Below are positions 17,128-26,342 of a stretch of DNA of 64,000 nt, in pieces. The stretch is from a bacterium (GTDB lineage: Bacteria > Vulcanimicrobiota > Xenobia > Xenobiales > JADMJV01). Under the pieces are notes generated by a model. It worked only from the letters and a program-made list of their open reading frames with translations, was not told where the DNA came from and made no database searches. The stretch is taken from positions 1-64,000 of the forward strand of contig JADMJV010000042.1 of the NCBI GenBank assembly GCA_018780265.1, in the 5' to 3' direction. Every line of letters begins with the position of its first letter. Within the stretch, counting starts at the first letter, position 1. The position numbers and the translations under genes are program-made.

Positions 17128-18258
17128 GTGAAGATTCAGAGCCCGCCGCCTTTCTGGCCAAAAAAGGCCCCCCTGGTCGATTTTGCTCGCGATGAAGGGG
17201 CCCACCCCGAGGCCAAGACGGAATGGTGGTATTTGCACGGCTACCTGGAAGATGATCAACAGCGCAAGTATGGCTTTATGCACGCCCTCTTTGACGCGCC
17301 CGACGTGATTGACGCCCGTTACAACAAGGATTTTCCGGCCATGCCCGGGGCCACCATGATCGATTTGAGCCTGACCGAAGAGAGCGCTGGCAAACAGACC
17401 CACCACCGCGAGATGCGTATTATTCCACCGCTTTGGTCGCACAATGGTATTCGCGAAGGCGACCTGGACGAGAGCTACAAAACCTCGCAAGGTACCTGGA
17501 GCCTGCGGCGCATCGATTCCAAGACTTTTCATGTGCTGGGCCCCAGCGGCGGTGACGGTTCGCTGGAGTTGACCATGAGGCAGGTTAAACCAGCCCTTTT
17601 AATGGGGGGCGGGGGCGAAATCAAGATGGGCCCCTACGGACTCTCGAAATACTACACCTTCCCCAAGCTACAGGTCGAAGGCACCCTGGAGGTGGACGGC
17701 CAGCAACGCAAAGTGCACGGCAGCGCCTGGATGGACCACCAGTGGGGCGACATGCAGATGTTCAATGGCTATCAGGGCTGGGACTGGTTCGGTATACAAC
17801 TGGACAATCAAACGGAGATCAATGCCTTCCATTTTCGGGGGGAGAATCACTCGACCGCCCACGCCACCGCCGGCCTCAGTCACGCCGATGGCACTCAAAG
17901 CGTCACCGAGCAGATTCACCTCGCCCCCGGCCGCCACTGGACCAGTCCCGACACCGGTGTGACCTACCCTGTGGAATGGCACCTGTCGCTGCCCGACAAG
18001 CAGGTGGAGCTGGATATCAGGCCCAGTCTGGATGCTCAGGAGATGGTGGGGCACCGCCCTTACAGTCATCCCGAATTGGCCCCCAAGCCCACCTACTGGG
18101 AAGGCAGCATGGAGGTGCAGGGCACGGTGAAGGGCCAGCCCGTGGCCGGGCGCGCCTATATGGAACTGACCGGCTACGCCGGACCCGACCTTTTTCGTCA
18201 GGATGCTGTGGAACTGGCCCAGCGCCTCAGCCAGGAAGCCGAGGCGGCCGGGCGCTAG
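17128..18258 (+). CDS. AttH/CrtC-like lipocalin-fold protein
   Basis: The EWWYLHG motif near residue 31 and WMDHQWGD near residue 205 are hallmarks of the AttH/carotenoid 1,2-hydratase (CrtC-like) family, which has two lipocalin-like beta barrels. No signal peptide is visible here, although relatives are often exported. The substrate cannot be predicted, since most members outside carotenoid clusters are uncharacterised and no carotenoid gene lies nearby. The start is a GTG directly after GAGGAG, with unusually short spacing. The stop overlaps the convergent lipoprotein gene by 4 bases. Confidence 0.8.
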   Translation: MKIQSPPPFWPKKAPLVDFARDEGAHPEAKTEWWYLHGYLEDDQQRKYGFMHALFDAPDVIDARYNKDFPAMPGATMIDLSLTEESAGKQTHHREMRIIPPLWSHNGIREGDLDESYKTSQGTWSLRRIDSKTFHVLGPSGGDGSLELTMRQVKPALLMGGGGEIKMGPYGLSKYYTFPKLQVEGTLEVDGQQRKVHGSAWMDHQWGDMQMFNGYQGWDWFGIQLDNQTEINAFHFRGENHSTAHATAGLSHADGTQSVTEQIHLAPGRHWTSPDTGVTYPVEWHLSLPDKQVELDIRPSLDAQEMVGHRPYSHPELAPKPTYWEGSMEVQGTVKGQPVAGRAYMELTGYAGPDLFRQDAVELAQRLSQEAEAAGR

Positions 18259-20711
18259 CGCGAACGGTCCAGGGCCAGCACGGTTTGCAGCGGAGCGGCA
18301 AATTCGATGGTCCGCAACAACGGTGTGGCCGAGCCAGTGCCGCCCGGGCGGACATCCACTCGATTGGCGTCGTTCGCAACCACATAGATCTCCCCGGTAG
18401 TGCGGTCCTGGAGGTGTTGGCCGAATCCGGCTCCCGAGTTACTGGAAACTGACAGGCGGGTTTCGACCTTTTGAGCGAAATTGACGGCCGGGTCGCTACC
18501 GTTGCCTGTGATCAGGAAAAAGTTGGAGGTGGTGGGGTTGTTCAAAATGGCCAGCAAGTTCGCTGAGTTGATGGTGCCACCAGCGCCGCGGGGAGCAATG
18601 TCAAAGTCAAGCCTGCCGGCCACCAGAAGAGACTGACGCAAAATGGGCGTGGAGCCAGTCAGTCCACTGACCGAGCCCAGTACCCCTACGCCCGCTCCAT
18701 TTGAAGAACTCAGGTAAAGCTCATTGCGACGGGTGTCCAATAAGAGGGAATTGCCGGTTACCCCTGTCAATCTTGCGGCGGCCGTGGGTGAACCGCTCAT
18801 GGTTGACAAAGAGGTAAATCGGTCAAGACCTGCTGCTGACAATATATAGAGGGTATCTCTGTCGACGTCCACCGACATGTCGAGGGCATTGGCTGAACCG
18901 GAAAGGATGATGCGACGAGCCGGGGTGGCCGTGGTGGACATACCACTGGCGTTGTTGAAGACCAACAGTTGTGAACTTCCGTCGGTAAGGACCTGTAACA
19001 CGTAGAGTCGATTGGTCACCGCGTCGATGAACAGGCGGCGCACATTTTGCAGTTGAGCCGCAATGACGGTGGGAGTCACCGGTCCATCAGCCTCGACCGC
19101 GTTGCTGATGCGCAGAATATCCCCCGACTTGGAAACGGTGTACAGTCTCCCGCTGGTGGGCAGATTGGCTGAAAAGACGTCCTCCTCTAAGTTGGTATCG
19201 CCGGGCACCAACTGGCTGTCGGGACTCACAAAAGCCACCCGGGTCCCATCCGCAGACACGGCCAGATTGCCGCTGTCGAAGGAGAGTCCTCCCCTGCACG
19301 AGGTTCCGTCGCCGGCCACACTGACGCGACTGAGATTGGAACCGTTGGTGTCAGCTACATAGACGTCGTGAAACTGGTTCAGGTCGTTCCTAACCAGGCT
19401 ATCACTGGTCCAGAACACCACCCGCCTGCCGTCTCCGCTAATGGCCGGCCTGTCGGCGGCCCCGACGATAACATTGCTAACGGGTTTGACAGTGCCCAGT
19501 TTGTTGCTGGTAAACAGCCGCCCATCTTCCTGGACCACCAGGCTGTCCCCGGTTCCGTCGCAAGCGAATACAGGTAGACCAAAGGTCAAGCGAGGGGTGT
19601 AGACTACGTCATCTTGATTGCTTTGCAAGTCCAATCTGTGAATGGCCTCGCTACCACTTTGCTTGTAGAAGAGAAGGCTGCCCTTTTTGGGAATGACTCC
19701 TTCTAGACTGTCCAGTACAACCCGGGAAGAGGTGACCTGACCGTTGGCAATAGTCTGGATGATGGTCAGGGATTTTTTGACGTTGAGGTCGCTGGCCAGG
19801 GTAGCCCGGCCCTGGCAGGCTACCAGACTTCCGTCGGAAGAGATGGAGGGGTTGCCGAGAGAAGTGATGATGTAGGCCCCGCTGGGCAAAACGGCGTCCG
19901 ACAGTCCGATCTGACGGGTGATGCCTCTGGCCCGGTCGCGCAGATAGACCCGCCCTCCCGCGTCGAAAACCAGCGAGTCTTTGGAGAGTCGGGGCGAATT
20001 GCAGTCGGCACCAATGTCGGCAAAAGTCGCCCCTGTGGAATCGGGCAGAAAACTCTGGCGTTGCAGGGTGCCCGTGGTGCGGTCGCGGATGTAGACGTCA
20101 CGGTGTGGGTTGGTGTCATCGCCGATTTTCTCGGAGGTGACAAAGGCCACCAGACGACCCTCGTCAGAGATGTCAATGTCTGCGCTTCTGCGCAAGAACT
20201 GCTTACCGTCCGAGTTAACACTGAGACGACCCACTTCGCGAGTCTGTCCGAAAATAGCCAGCGTGCCGATCAGCACATCAACCAGGGAGTCTCCAATCTC
20301 GACTTTTTGGGCAAAGCTGCCCACCGAAGCCCCCGACGAGTCCAGCCCCGTCACCAGCAACTGGTGGGTGCCTTTGGGCACGTTGGCCAGATAAATTTCC
20401 TGGATTTGCGTGGCAAACTCGCGGGCCACAGTGAGCGCTGGAATGACCGCAAAATCGCCGGTCTCATTGAGGACTTCGATCTGGTAGCTGACCACGCTGT
20501 CGGAGAGCTTGACCTGGACTTGCTCCAGATACCGTAAGGTTGCGTTGTCCAGTCGGAGGCGGAGGTTTCCCGGCAAGAAGTTGGTGAGGGCACTGTTTTG
20601 GCTGCTTCCGGCTCCCTGCAGGTCCGACCCTCCGGCGGTGCCTGACCCGGTCGAGCAGCCAACGCAGCTCAGGCCTATGGCGGCCATAACCATTAGATTC
20701 TTGAAATTCAC
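18255..20711 (-). CDS. Lipoprotein with TolB/WD40-like beta-propeller repeats
   Basis: I start at GTG 20711, which follows an AGAGGGGG sequence and leads directly into a lipoprotein signal ending in a CVGC lipobox. A longer frame to 20837 has no signal peptide at its head. The mature protein of about 800 residues starts with an Ig-like segment (about 50-190). It then has TolB/PD40-type repeats with recurrent S-x-DG-x-x-VAF and D-V-Y-x-x-D patterns (about 200-550) and a second propeller with SMP-30/YVTN-like repeats. It is probably an outer-membrane or periplasmic binding protein of unknown ligand. Confidence 0.75.
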   Translation of the reverse strand: MNFKNLMVMAAIGLSCVGCSTGSGTAGGSDLQGAGSSQNSALTNFLPGNLRLRLDNATLRYLEQVQVKLSDSVVSYQIEVLNETGDFAVIPALTVAREFATQIQEIYLANVPKGTHQLLVTGLDSSGASVGSFAQKVEIGDSLVDVLIGTLAIFGQTREVGRLSVNSDGKQFLRRSADIDISDEGRLVAFVTSEKIGDDTNPHRDVYIRDRTTGTLQRQSFLPDSTGATFADIGADCNSPRLSKDSLVFDAGGRVYLRDRARGITRQIGLSDAVLPSGAYIITSLGNPSISSDGSLVACQGRATLASDLNVKKSLTIIQTIANGQVTSSRVVLDSLEGVIPKKGSLLFYKQSGSEAIHRLDLQSNQDDVVYTPRLTFGLPVFACDGTGDSLVVQEDGRLFTSNKLGTVKPVSNVIVGAADRPAISGDGRRVVFWTSDSLVRNDLNQFHDVYVADTNGSNLSRVSVAGDGTSCRGGLSFDSGNLAVSADGTRVAFVSPDSQLVPGDTNLEEDVFSANLPTSGRLYTVSKSGDILRISNAVEADGPVTPTVIAAQLQNVRRLFIDAVTNRLYVLQVLTDGSSQLLVFNNASGMSTTATPARRIILSGSANALDMSVDVDRDTLYILSAAGLDRFTSLSTMSGSPTAAARLTGVTGNSLLLDTRRNELYLSSSNGAGVGVLGSVSGLTGSTPILRQSLLVAGRLDFDIAPRGAGGTINSANLLAILNNPTTSNFFLITGNGSDPAVNFAQKVETRLSVSSNSGAGFGQHLQDRTTGEIYVVANDANRVDVRPGGTGSATPLLRTIEFAAPLQTVLALDRSR

Positions 20712-20955
20712 AGACTTTGCCCCCTCTTTACGTGGCCGCTGTGTTCCTACAACCTCGCCATTCTCCTGCCACAAGGCAGCCTCGATGGCTTTGTCCAGCC
20801 CGTTCATGGGGCGGCCTTCCCAGACCACCGTTCCCATTATCTAAGCGCTGATTCGGGGCGCCCCAACGTGGTTGGGTTGCGTCTGCTGGCCAGTACCGCC
20901 CAACTTCACGCGGTGGATTCCGACGGGGACGCGGTGCGTTTGAACGTAGAAAGCC

Positions 20956-21639
20956 CTAATCGGTTGTTTTGGGGCCTTCCAGCAGCAATCTAAGCTCTTC
21001 CGTGTGTGATCCAGGGGTCAGGGCCAAAACGTGATCGTCGGCCTCAACGACAGTGCCCCCGCGAGGCAATATTAGCTCTTTGCGGCGCAAAATGCCTACC
21101 AAAATGCAGTCCAGCGGCAGAGGTAGGGAGGCTATCTTCTGACCGGCGGCCGGAGAGTTTTTGCCCACTTCGGCTTCCACCAGGGAGTAGCGCCCGCCCC
21201 CCAGCTTGAGCAGGGTCAGCATGCTCCCGGTGCTGGCCTGCTCCACAATCAAGTGGGCCAGCACCTCGGCCTGATTGAGAGCCACATCCACACCCACCGC
21301 AGGGGTAAACATCCAGGCGTGGCGCGGCACATTGACGCGAGCCAGCGTACGTCCCACCCCAAATTCGAAGCGGGCCAGACTGGCCACGGTCAGGTTTACT
21401 TCGTCGGAGCCAGTCACGGCGGCCACAATGTCAGCCCCCCGGATACCGGCGGATTGCAGCACTTCCGGGTCGGTGGCGTCTCCGCAGAAAACCTGAGCGG
21501 GATTCGCCCCCTCCTTCAGGCGCCGGGCCGTCTCGGGGTTCTCCTCGACCAGAACCGTATCATGCCCCCAGCCTCTTAAAAGACCGGCCAGGAAGCTGCC
21601 GACCTCTCCTCCCCCAACTACGATCACTTTCTTGCTCAT
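20956..21639 (-). CDS. TrkA/RCK-family potassium-transport regulator (second copy)
   Basis: This has the RCK layout: a Rossmann N-domain with VVGGGEVG near residue 7 and an acidic residue after the second strand (VEENP) that fits NAD(H) binding, plus a TrkA-C domain from about residue 135. GGAGAGAG lies just before the ATG. It is the last gene of a three-gene unit with another TrkA/RCK gene 9 bp upstream and a P-type ATPase before that. No Trk/Ktr membrane subunit is present in the unit, which makes the ATPase its likely partner (inference). Confidence 0.9.
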   Translation of the reverse strand: MSKKVIVVGGGEVGSFLAGLLRGWGHDTVLVEENPETARRLKEGANPAQVFCGDATDPEVLQSAGIRGADIVAAVTGSDEVNLTVASLARFEFGVGRTLARVNVPRHAWMFTPAVGVDVALNQAEVLAHLIVEQASTGSMLTLLKLGGGRYSLVEAEVGKNSPAAGQKIASLPLPLDCILVGILRRKELILPRGGTVVEADDHVLALTPGSHTEELRLLLEGPKTTD

Positions 21640-21648
21640 TGCTCTCTC

Positions 21649-22299
21649 CTACTGCAGCATCGCGCGCAATTGATCAATGGCCGCGCCCCGCACCATTACC
21701 TGGAGCACGTCGCCCGCCTGGAAGCGCAGTCCCGGTTGGGCCATTATGGTCTGGCCGGATCGAACGATAAGAACAACCTGGATGTCCTGGGGAATGGCCA
21801 GGTCTTCGACGGCCCGTCCCGCCAGCCTGGGAGGAAGGTGGACTTCGACCAGGTCGACCTGGCTACCCAGGCTGGCCACCACCTCGAAAGGGGAGTGGCA
21901 GAGTAACTGCACTAGCCGATTGACTCCCCACTGCTGGGGACACAAAGTTTGAATGCCCAGACGGTGGTAGCTTTCGCTCAATACCGGGTGGTCCAGTCGG
22001 GCCACCACCCGTGGGACTCGAAAGAGTCGGCGGGCGGCCATGGCGATAGCCACGTTGGTGGCGTCCGAGTGGAAGACCGCCGCCAGGCCGTCGCACTGTT
22101 CAATCCCCGCCTTCACCAACACCTCGCGATCCAGCGGAGAGTCGGCCCACTGGAGCCCTGTAAAATTGGTGCCGAGCCGCTTGAGTTGCTCGGGGTCGGG
22201 GTCAATGACGCTCACGTCGTGACCCTGGAGGGTCAGGGCGCGAGCCAGTCCGGCTCCCACCTGACCGCAGCCGGCTACCACATATCTCCGGATTGTCAT
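21649..22299 (-). CDS. TrkA/RCK-family potassium-transport regulator (first copy)
   Basis: The 216-residue protein has an N-terminal Rossmann domain with VAGCGQVGAGLA and DPDPE (NAD-binding) and a C-terminal TrkA-C domain. Its ATG overlaps the stop of the P-type ATPase by 4 bases (ATGA), and the ribosome binding site AGGAGGAAAGC lies inside the end of that gene, so translation is probably coupled. It differs clearly in sequence from the second copy, which points to a heteromeric RCK assembly. Confidence 0.9.
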   Translation of the reverse strand: MTIRRYVVAGCGQVGAGLARALTLQGHDVSVIDPDPEQLKRLGTNFTGLQWADSPLDREVLVKAGIEQCDGLAAVFHSDATNVAIAMAARRLFRVPRVVARLDHPVLSESYHRLGIQTLCPQQWGVNRLVQLLCHSPFEVVASLGSQVDLVEVHLPPRLAGRAVEDLAIPQDIQVVLIVRSGQTIMAQPGLRFQAGDVLQVMVRGAAIDQLRAMLQ

Positions 22300-25055
22300 G
22301 CTTTCCTCCTGGCTCTGAGCAGAGCTTTGCGGATTTCATCGGCCACCAGCAGGGCGGGTGTCCAGGCCAAAACAAGTAACCATTGCTGGGGGCTCAGCGG
22401 GGCACATTCGAAGACGCGCTGCAGAAAGGGCACGTAAAGTATGGACAGCAGAACCACCATTTCTGCAGCCACCCCCCACCATAGGAAGGGATTTCCACCC
22501 AGACCCACGGCCATGATCGAGTTGACTTCGGTGCGGTGCGCAAAGAGATTGCCTACCTGGGTCATCACCACGGTGGCAAAGGCCATCGAGCAGCCGGTTT
22601 TGTAAAGTTGTCCTCGCGCAGGCAGGTCCAGCCAGTGCCCGTACCAGCCAGCCTGCATCCAGTAGGCTGCAAAGAATGAGATCATGACCGCAGTGGCGGA
22701 GACGATGCCCAGATACAAGTATGCGCGGGCCAGCAGGCCCGCAGTGATCAGGGGTTTTGCTCGATCGCGGGGAGGGCGGTCCATCAGGCCGGGTTCGGGA
22801 GGTTCGACGCCTAACGCCAGGGCTGGCAGCATATCCGTGCCGAGGTCGATGGCCAGGATCTGCATGATGTTCAAAGCGAGCGGGATTTTGGCACCGCTAA
22901 AGGCGAAAAATATAAAGGGGAACGCTTCCGGAACGTTGCTGGTAAAGATGTATGAGACAAAGCGTCGCAGATTGGCATAGACGGCCCGGCCCTCTTCGAT
23001 AGCATAGACAATGGAGGCAAAGCTGTCGTCGGTCAAAACCATGGCGGCTGCTTCTCGGGCCACATCCGAGCCGGACCGTCCCATGGCCACCCCGATGTCG
23101 GCCTGACGGAGGGCCGGGGCATCGTTGACGCCGTCGCCCGTGACCGCTACCACCCGGCCCAACTGTTGCAGACCTTTGACCACGCGTAGCTTCTGTTCGG
23201 GGGCTACCCGGGCAAAGATCAGTTCGATGTTCGAGCCGAGCAGTTGTACCAGTTCATCCTCGGCCATTGACTCGAGTTCGGTCCCGATCACGATCTTGGG
23301 CTGGGGCCCCCGGATGATGCCGATTTTGCGAGCTACACTCTCGGCGGTGAGTCCATAGTCGCCGGTGATCATCAGGATGCGCACGCCGGCGCGGTGGCAT
23401 AACTGCACGGCCGCTTCGACCTCAGCCCGGGGGGGATCGTGCATGCCGATCAAGCCCAGCAAGGTCAGACTTTGCTCGAGTTCATCGCTTTTCATGGCGG
23501 GAGGATGCTCTTGAAGAGAACGACTGGCCACGGCCAACACACGTAGGCCAGAGCGGGCCATTTCATCGTTGGCGGCCATCAGTCGGGCGAACACCGCAGG
23601 CTCCATCGGCCGGACCTGGCCGTTGTCCTGGTAATGAGTGCAGACCTCGAGAACCTCGCGAGGGGCTCCCTTGACATAGACTTGGAAGCCGTCTTCAAGC
23701 TTATGCACGGTACTCATGCGTTTGCGCCGGGAATCAAAGGGTGCTTCGCCCAGACGAGGCCTGTCTCGGGTCAGTTCCTCAGAAGACAGTCCCGCCTTGG
23801 CTGCCAGGGTCTGCAGGGCTCCTTCGGTGGGGTCGCCCAGCACGGTCCAACCGGCGTCCTGGCTGGGTGGGACCAGTCGGGCATCGTTGCACAGGCTGAC
23901 GGCCCTCAGCAGTTCTCCAAATTTGGACAGGGGATCGGCCAACGCCTGCTCTTTCTCAAAGAACTGCCCGCTGGGGTCGTAACCGGTTCCCCCCACGCGA
24001 ATATTCCCGGAGTTGATGTAAAGTTCGCGAACCGTCATCTGGTTCTGGGTCAGCGTGCCCGTTTTGTCGGTGCAGATGACGTTGGTGCATCCCAGGGTTT
24101 CCACCGCCGAGAGGCGTTTGACCAGGGCGTTGCGCCCGGCCATGCGCTGCACTCCCATGGCCAGCGAGAGGGTTACCGTAGGGGGCAGGCCCTCCGGCAC
24201 GAAGGCCACGATCATGCCCAGGGCAAAGAGAAAACCTTGGGCCGGATGCATACCGGTAAGCCCCACGGCCAGCAAGAAGAATACCGCGCCCACGCCCATC
24301 ACCAGGTACGAGACGGTGCGGGTCAGCCGTTCCATCTCCAGTTGTAGAGGGCTGGGCGTCTCGGGAAGGCTTTGAGTAAGGTGGGCGATGCGGCCAAATT
24401 CGGTCTCTCCGGCGATGGCCAGCACCACCGCCCTCCCGCTGCCGCAGGCCACGGTGGATCCGGCAAAGACCAGATTGGGCTGCTCGATGCGGGCCAGGTT
24501 AGGGTCCTGACTGGGCTCGGGAGAGCGCGCCACGGCTCTGGATTCGCCGGTGAGCACCGACTGGTCGATACGAAAATCGACGCCCCAGATCAGCCGGGCA
24601 TCGGCGGAGATGTGTTCCCCCTCGCCTAGCAGCAGGATATCGCCACACACCAGTTCCTCGGCGGGAATGCGCAGTTCCACCCCTTCGCGACGCACCCGGG
24701 CCCAGCGCGGCAAAAGCCTTTGCAGGGCCTCGGTGGCCTTCTGGGCGCGAAATTCTTGCCAGAAGCTGAACAGTCCGTTGATCACGTTGACGGCCGCGAT
24801 AGCCACGGCCAGCTGGGGCAACCCGGCGAAGCCAGCGATCAGGGCGGCCACCCAGAGCAGGATGGCCATACGATGGGTGAATTGGGCCACAAACTTGCCC
24901 AAAACGGGCGGGCCGGGAACCTTGGGGAGGGCGTTGGGTCCTCTCTTTTGATGGCGCTTTTGGGCCTCGGCAGCGCTCAGTCCGTCAGCGCTGGTCTCCA
25001 GTTGCGACAGGCAATCTTCAACACTGGCCAGGGCGAGTCTGGGCTTTGTCTCCAC
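22296..25055 (-). CDS. P-type (type II) cation-transporting ATPase, Na,K-ATPase-like pocket
   Basis: All P-type marks are present: TGES in the actuator domain, the phosphorylated D330 in CTDKTGTLT, KGAP in the nucleotide domain, and TGDGVND in the hinge. M4 carries VPEGLPPTV; M5 carries SNVPEAFPF; M6 carries IDLGTDM. The M5 and M6 patterns match the Na,K/H,K-ATPase (type IIC) pocket better than the SERCA type (SNVGE, VNLVTD). I start at GTG 25055, since AAGGTGG lies 6 bases before it. Two TrkA/RCK genes follow in the same operon. The ion is uncertain: Na+/K+ by pocket residues, Ca2+ possible. Confidence 0.9.
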   Translation of the reverse strand: METKPRLALASVEDCLSQLETSADGLSAAEAQKRHQKRGPNALPKVPGPPVLGKFVAQFTHRMAILLWVAALIAGFAGLPQLAVAIAAVNVINGLFSFWQEFRAQKATEALQRLLPRWARVRREGVELRIPAEELVCGDILLLGEGEHISADARLIWGVDFRIDQSVLTGESRAVARSPEPSQDPNLARIEQPNLVFAGSTVACGSGRAVVLAIAGETEFGRIAHLTQSLPETPSPLQLEMERLTRTVSYLVMGVGAVFFLLAVGLTGMHPAQGFLFALGMIVAFVPEGLPPTVTLSLAMGVQRMAGRNALVKRLSAVETLGCTNVICTDKTGTLTQNQMTVRELYINSGNIRVGGTGYDPSGQFFEKEQALADPLSKFGELLRAVSLCNDARLVPPSQDAGWTVLGDPTEGALQTLAAKAGLSSEELTRDRPRLGEAPFDSRRKRMSTVHKLEDGFQVYVKGAPREVLEVCTHYQDNGQVRPMEPAVFARLMAANDEMARSGLRVLAVASRSLQEHPPAMKSDELEQSLTLLGLIGMHDPPRAEVEAAVQLCHRAGVRILMITGDYGLTAESVARKIGIIRGPQPKIVIGTELESMAEDELVQLLGSNIELIFARVAPEQKLRVVKGLQQLGRVVAVTGDGVNDAPALRQADIGVAMGRSGSDVAREAAAMVLTDDSFASIVYAIEEGRAVYANLRRFVSYIFTSNVPEAFPFIFFAFSGAKIPLALNIMQILAIDLGTDMLPALALGVEPPEPGLMDRPPRDRAKPLITAGLLARAYLYLGIVSATAVMISFFAAYWMQAGWYGHWLDLPARGQLYKTGCSMAFATVVMTQVGNLFAHRTEVNSIMAVGLGGNPFLWWGVAAEMVVLLSILYVPFLQRVFECAPLSPQQWLLVLAWTPALLVADEIRKALLRARRKA

Positions 25056-25247
25056 GTGCAACCACCTTAGGGGACGGAGCCTGGTCCGTCTATGACGCCG
25101 GTCAGGCGGCGGGCTAGTGCAGCGTCCGGTTAATTCGTCCCCACCACGAGCGGGGATGAATTGGCCTGGCAGCCTGTCCAGCGGGGTATTGGAATATTGG
25201 AACTTCTCGAACTTCTTTTAGACGGTTCACCTCCAAGGAGGGTGTCC

Positions 25248-25547
25248 ATGACCTGGTTCACGGTTGAACTGCAAGTCGAAAGCAACCACTACTGCCGCCA
25301 AAACGTTGGTCACGCCGCGGCAAAACACACATGTTGCGTTCGCCTGGCGAGCTGGGCCCAGAGGAGGAGTATGCAGGGGGCGACTCGGTGGAGTACAGCA
25401 TTCACAAAGCCACCTTGGACGCCCCCTGCCTACTCTGACCTGGCCGCCGAGACCGCGTCACCCTACAAGGCCCTGCAGGCGACGCCGCCGACAGGGCGTA
25501 ATCCCCACCCGGCCCACAAAAGAAAACAGCCCCCGCCGACAAGCTAA
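25248..25547 (+). pseudogene. Possible decayed small gene with a strong ribosome binding site
   Basis: An ATG preceded by AAGGAGGGTGTCC opens a 99-codon frame whose first 28 residues look protein-like (MTWFTVELQVES). After that the composition degrades. A different frame from 25331 (EEEYAGGDSVEYSIHKA) looks more like coding sequence, which suggests a frameshift. I do not recognise either part, so this may be a broken gene or chance. Confidence 0.25.
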
Positions 25548-25590
25548 GACCTCCCTGCCAGGGTTTTCCTGTTGTGTTTCGTCCTGTCGG

Positions 25591-25607
25591 TGATCACCAG
25601 GTGATCA
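25591..25607. repeat. Perfect 17-bp palindrome
   Basis: TGATCACC-A-GGTGATCA is a perfect dyad, 77 bp downstream of the 3' end of tRNA-Ala. Its outer TGATCA arms resemble half sites of the FNR-like boxes elsewhere in the window, but the spacing differs. Role unknown. Confidence 0.7.
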
Positions 25608-25683
25608 GAGTGACCTCCTGAGACCCTTTTCAGGTCCTGGAACCTTTCGCTGTTCAATCCCTTACACAGTAAGGCTTTGTGAT

Positions 25684-25759
25684 TGGTGGAGAAGATGGGA
25701 CTCGAACCCACGGCCTCTTCATTGCGAACGAAGCGCTCTCCCAGCTGAGCTACATCCCC
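25684..25759 (-). tRNA. tRNA-Ala (anticodon CGC)
   Basis: The 76-base cloverleaf folds fully: a 7-bp acceptor with G3-U70 (the alanine identity pair), a D arm GCTC/GAGC, an anticodon stem CTTCG/TGAAG around the loop TTCGCAA (anticodon CGC, reads GCG), a T arm GTGGG/CCCAT with TTCGAGT, and an encoded CCA end. A U6-U67 mismatch in the acceptor stem is slightly unusual. The gene stands alone in a gene-poor region. Confidence 0.97.
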
Positions 25760-25977
25760 ACGGATGTCCGGAGTATAGCGCAGGGGGTTGGCCCGGGTCA
25801 AGGATTGGCTGATCGGAAAAGTCCTACTCCTTCAGGGGAAGTTATGCTGCCGATAGCCGTCTCTTTGCCAGCGCCGTATCCCATCCGGGTCTTCAGCAGA
25901 ATTGCTCGAAACAGTAGATAATCCTTTGCAACACCTCCACTTCGAGACCAGCGCAGTAGAGTTACCAGGCTACCAAT

Positions 25978-26058
25978 GAAGTGGGGTGCGGACCCTCGAA
26001 TGAACTCCTCCAAGTGATCGAAGTGCTTATTGTCGTAATACGCTGGCGAAAACCACAA
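25978..26058 (-). pseudogene. Possible Y1/REP-type transposase C-terminal remnant
   Basis: The frame reads SPAYYDNKHFD followed by EEFIRGSAP, loosely like the WQxxYYD...IRxNP region near the end of REP-associated tyrosine transposases. The match is weak and the frame continues to 25798 without recognisable content. Confidence 0.2.
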
Positions 26059-26115
26059 CCTTCAGGTGGAGGCTTTACGTAGCGCGTCCGCACAGAGTTG
26101 CTTTGTGGCTGAATA

Positions 26116-26190
26116 TTGGAAAGGCGCTCACTCCTACACGTCTTGTGGATTCCTAAATACCGCAAGGCCTGGCCAGTTCACTGGAAATTG
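26116..26190 (+). pseudogene. IS200-type TnpA N-terminal fragment
   Basis: The frame contains LLHVLWIPKYRKA, very like the conserved HxVWxPKYRxxV start of IS200/IS605 TnpA (Y1, HUH) transposases. The rest of the gene, including the HUH and catalytic Tyr motifs, is missing. Confidence 0.5.
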
Positions 26191-26303
26191 TTTCCTGCCA
26201 GCTGGAAACTTTGCCTTCTCTGGTTGCGGCGAGCGTGCAGTGGGGCAGCATCGGGTTGCGAGGTGGTGGGCAGCGGGGCGGGACGGTCCCCCTCCATCTT
26301 GAG

Positions 26304-26342
26304 CCCGCGTTTTGCGGGTGACTCTCAGCCGGCTTTAGCCGG
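26304..26342 (+). repeat. Two adjacent small hairpins (REP/IS200-end-like)
   Basis: CCCGC-GTTTT-GCGGG (26304-26318) and CCGGC-TTTA-GCCGG (26329-26342) lie 10 bases apart, downstream of the TnpA fragment. Paired imperfect or perfect hairpins with T-rich loops are typical of IS200/IS605 ends and REP elements. Confidence 0.5.

Larger units (their letters stand above)
25062..25683. other. Gene-poor region upstream of the ATPase and downstream of tRNA-Ala
   Basis: This 620-bp stretch contains an 11-bp stem (AATTCGTCCCC 25132-25142 with 25152-25162, one G-T pair), an imperfect inverted repeat (25373-25391 with 25410-25429), a 17-bp palindrome (25591-25607) and one short possible reading frame (25248-25547). 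Otherwise I see nothing that looks like an intact gene. The composition suggests decayed coding sequence. Confidence 0.6.
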
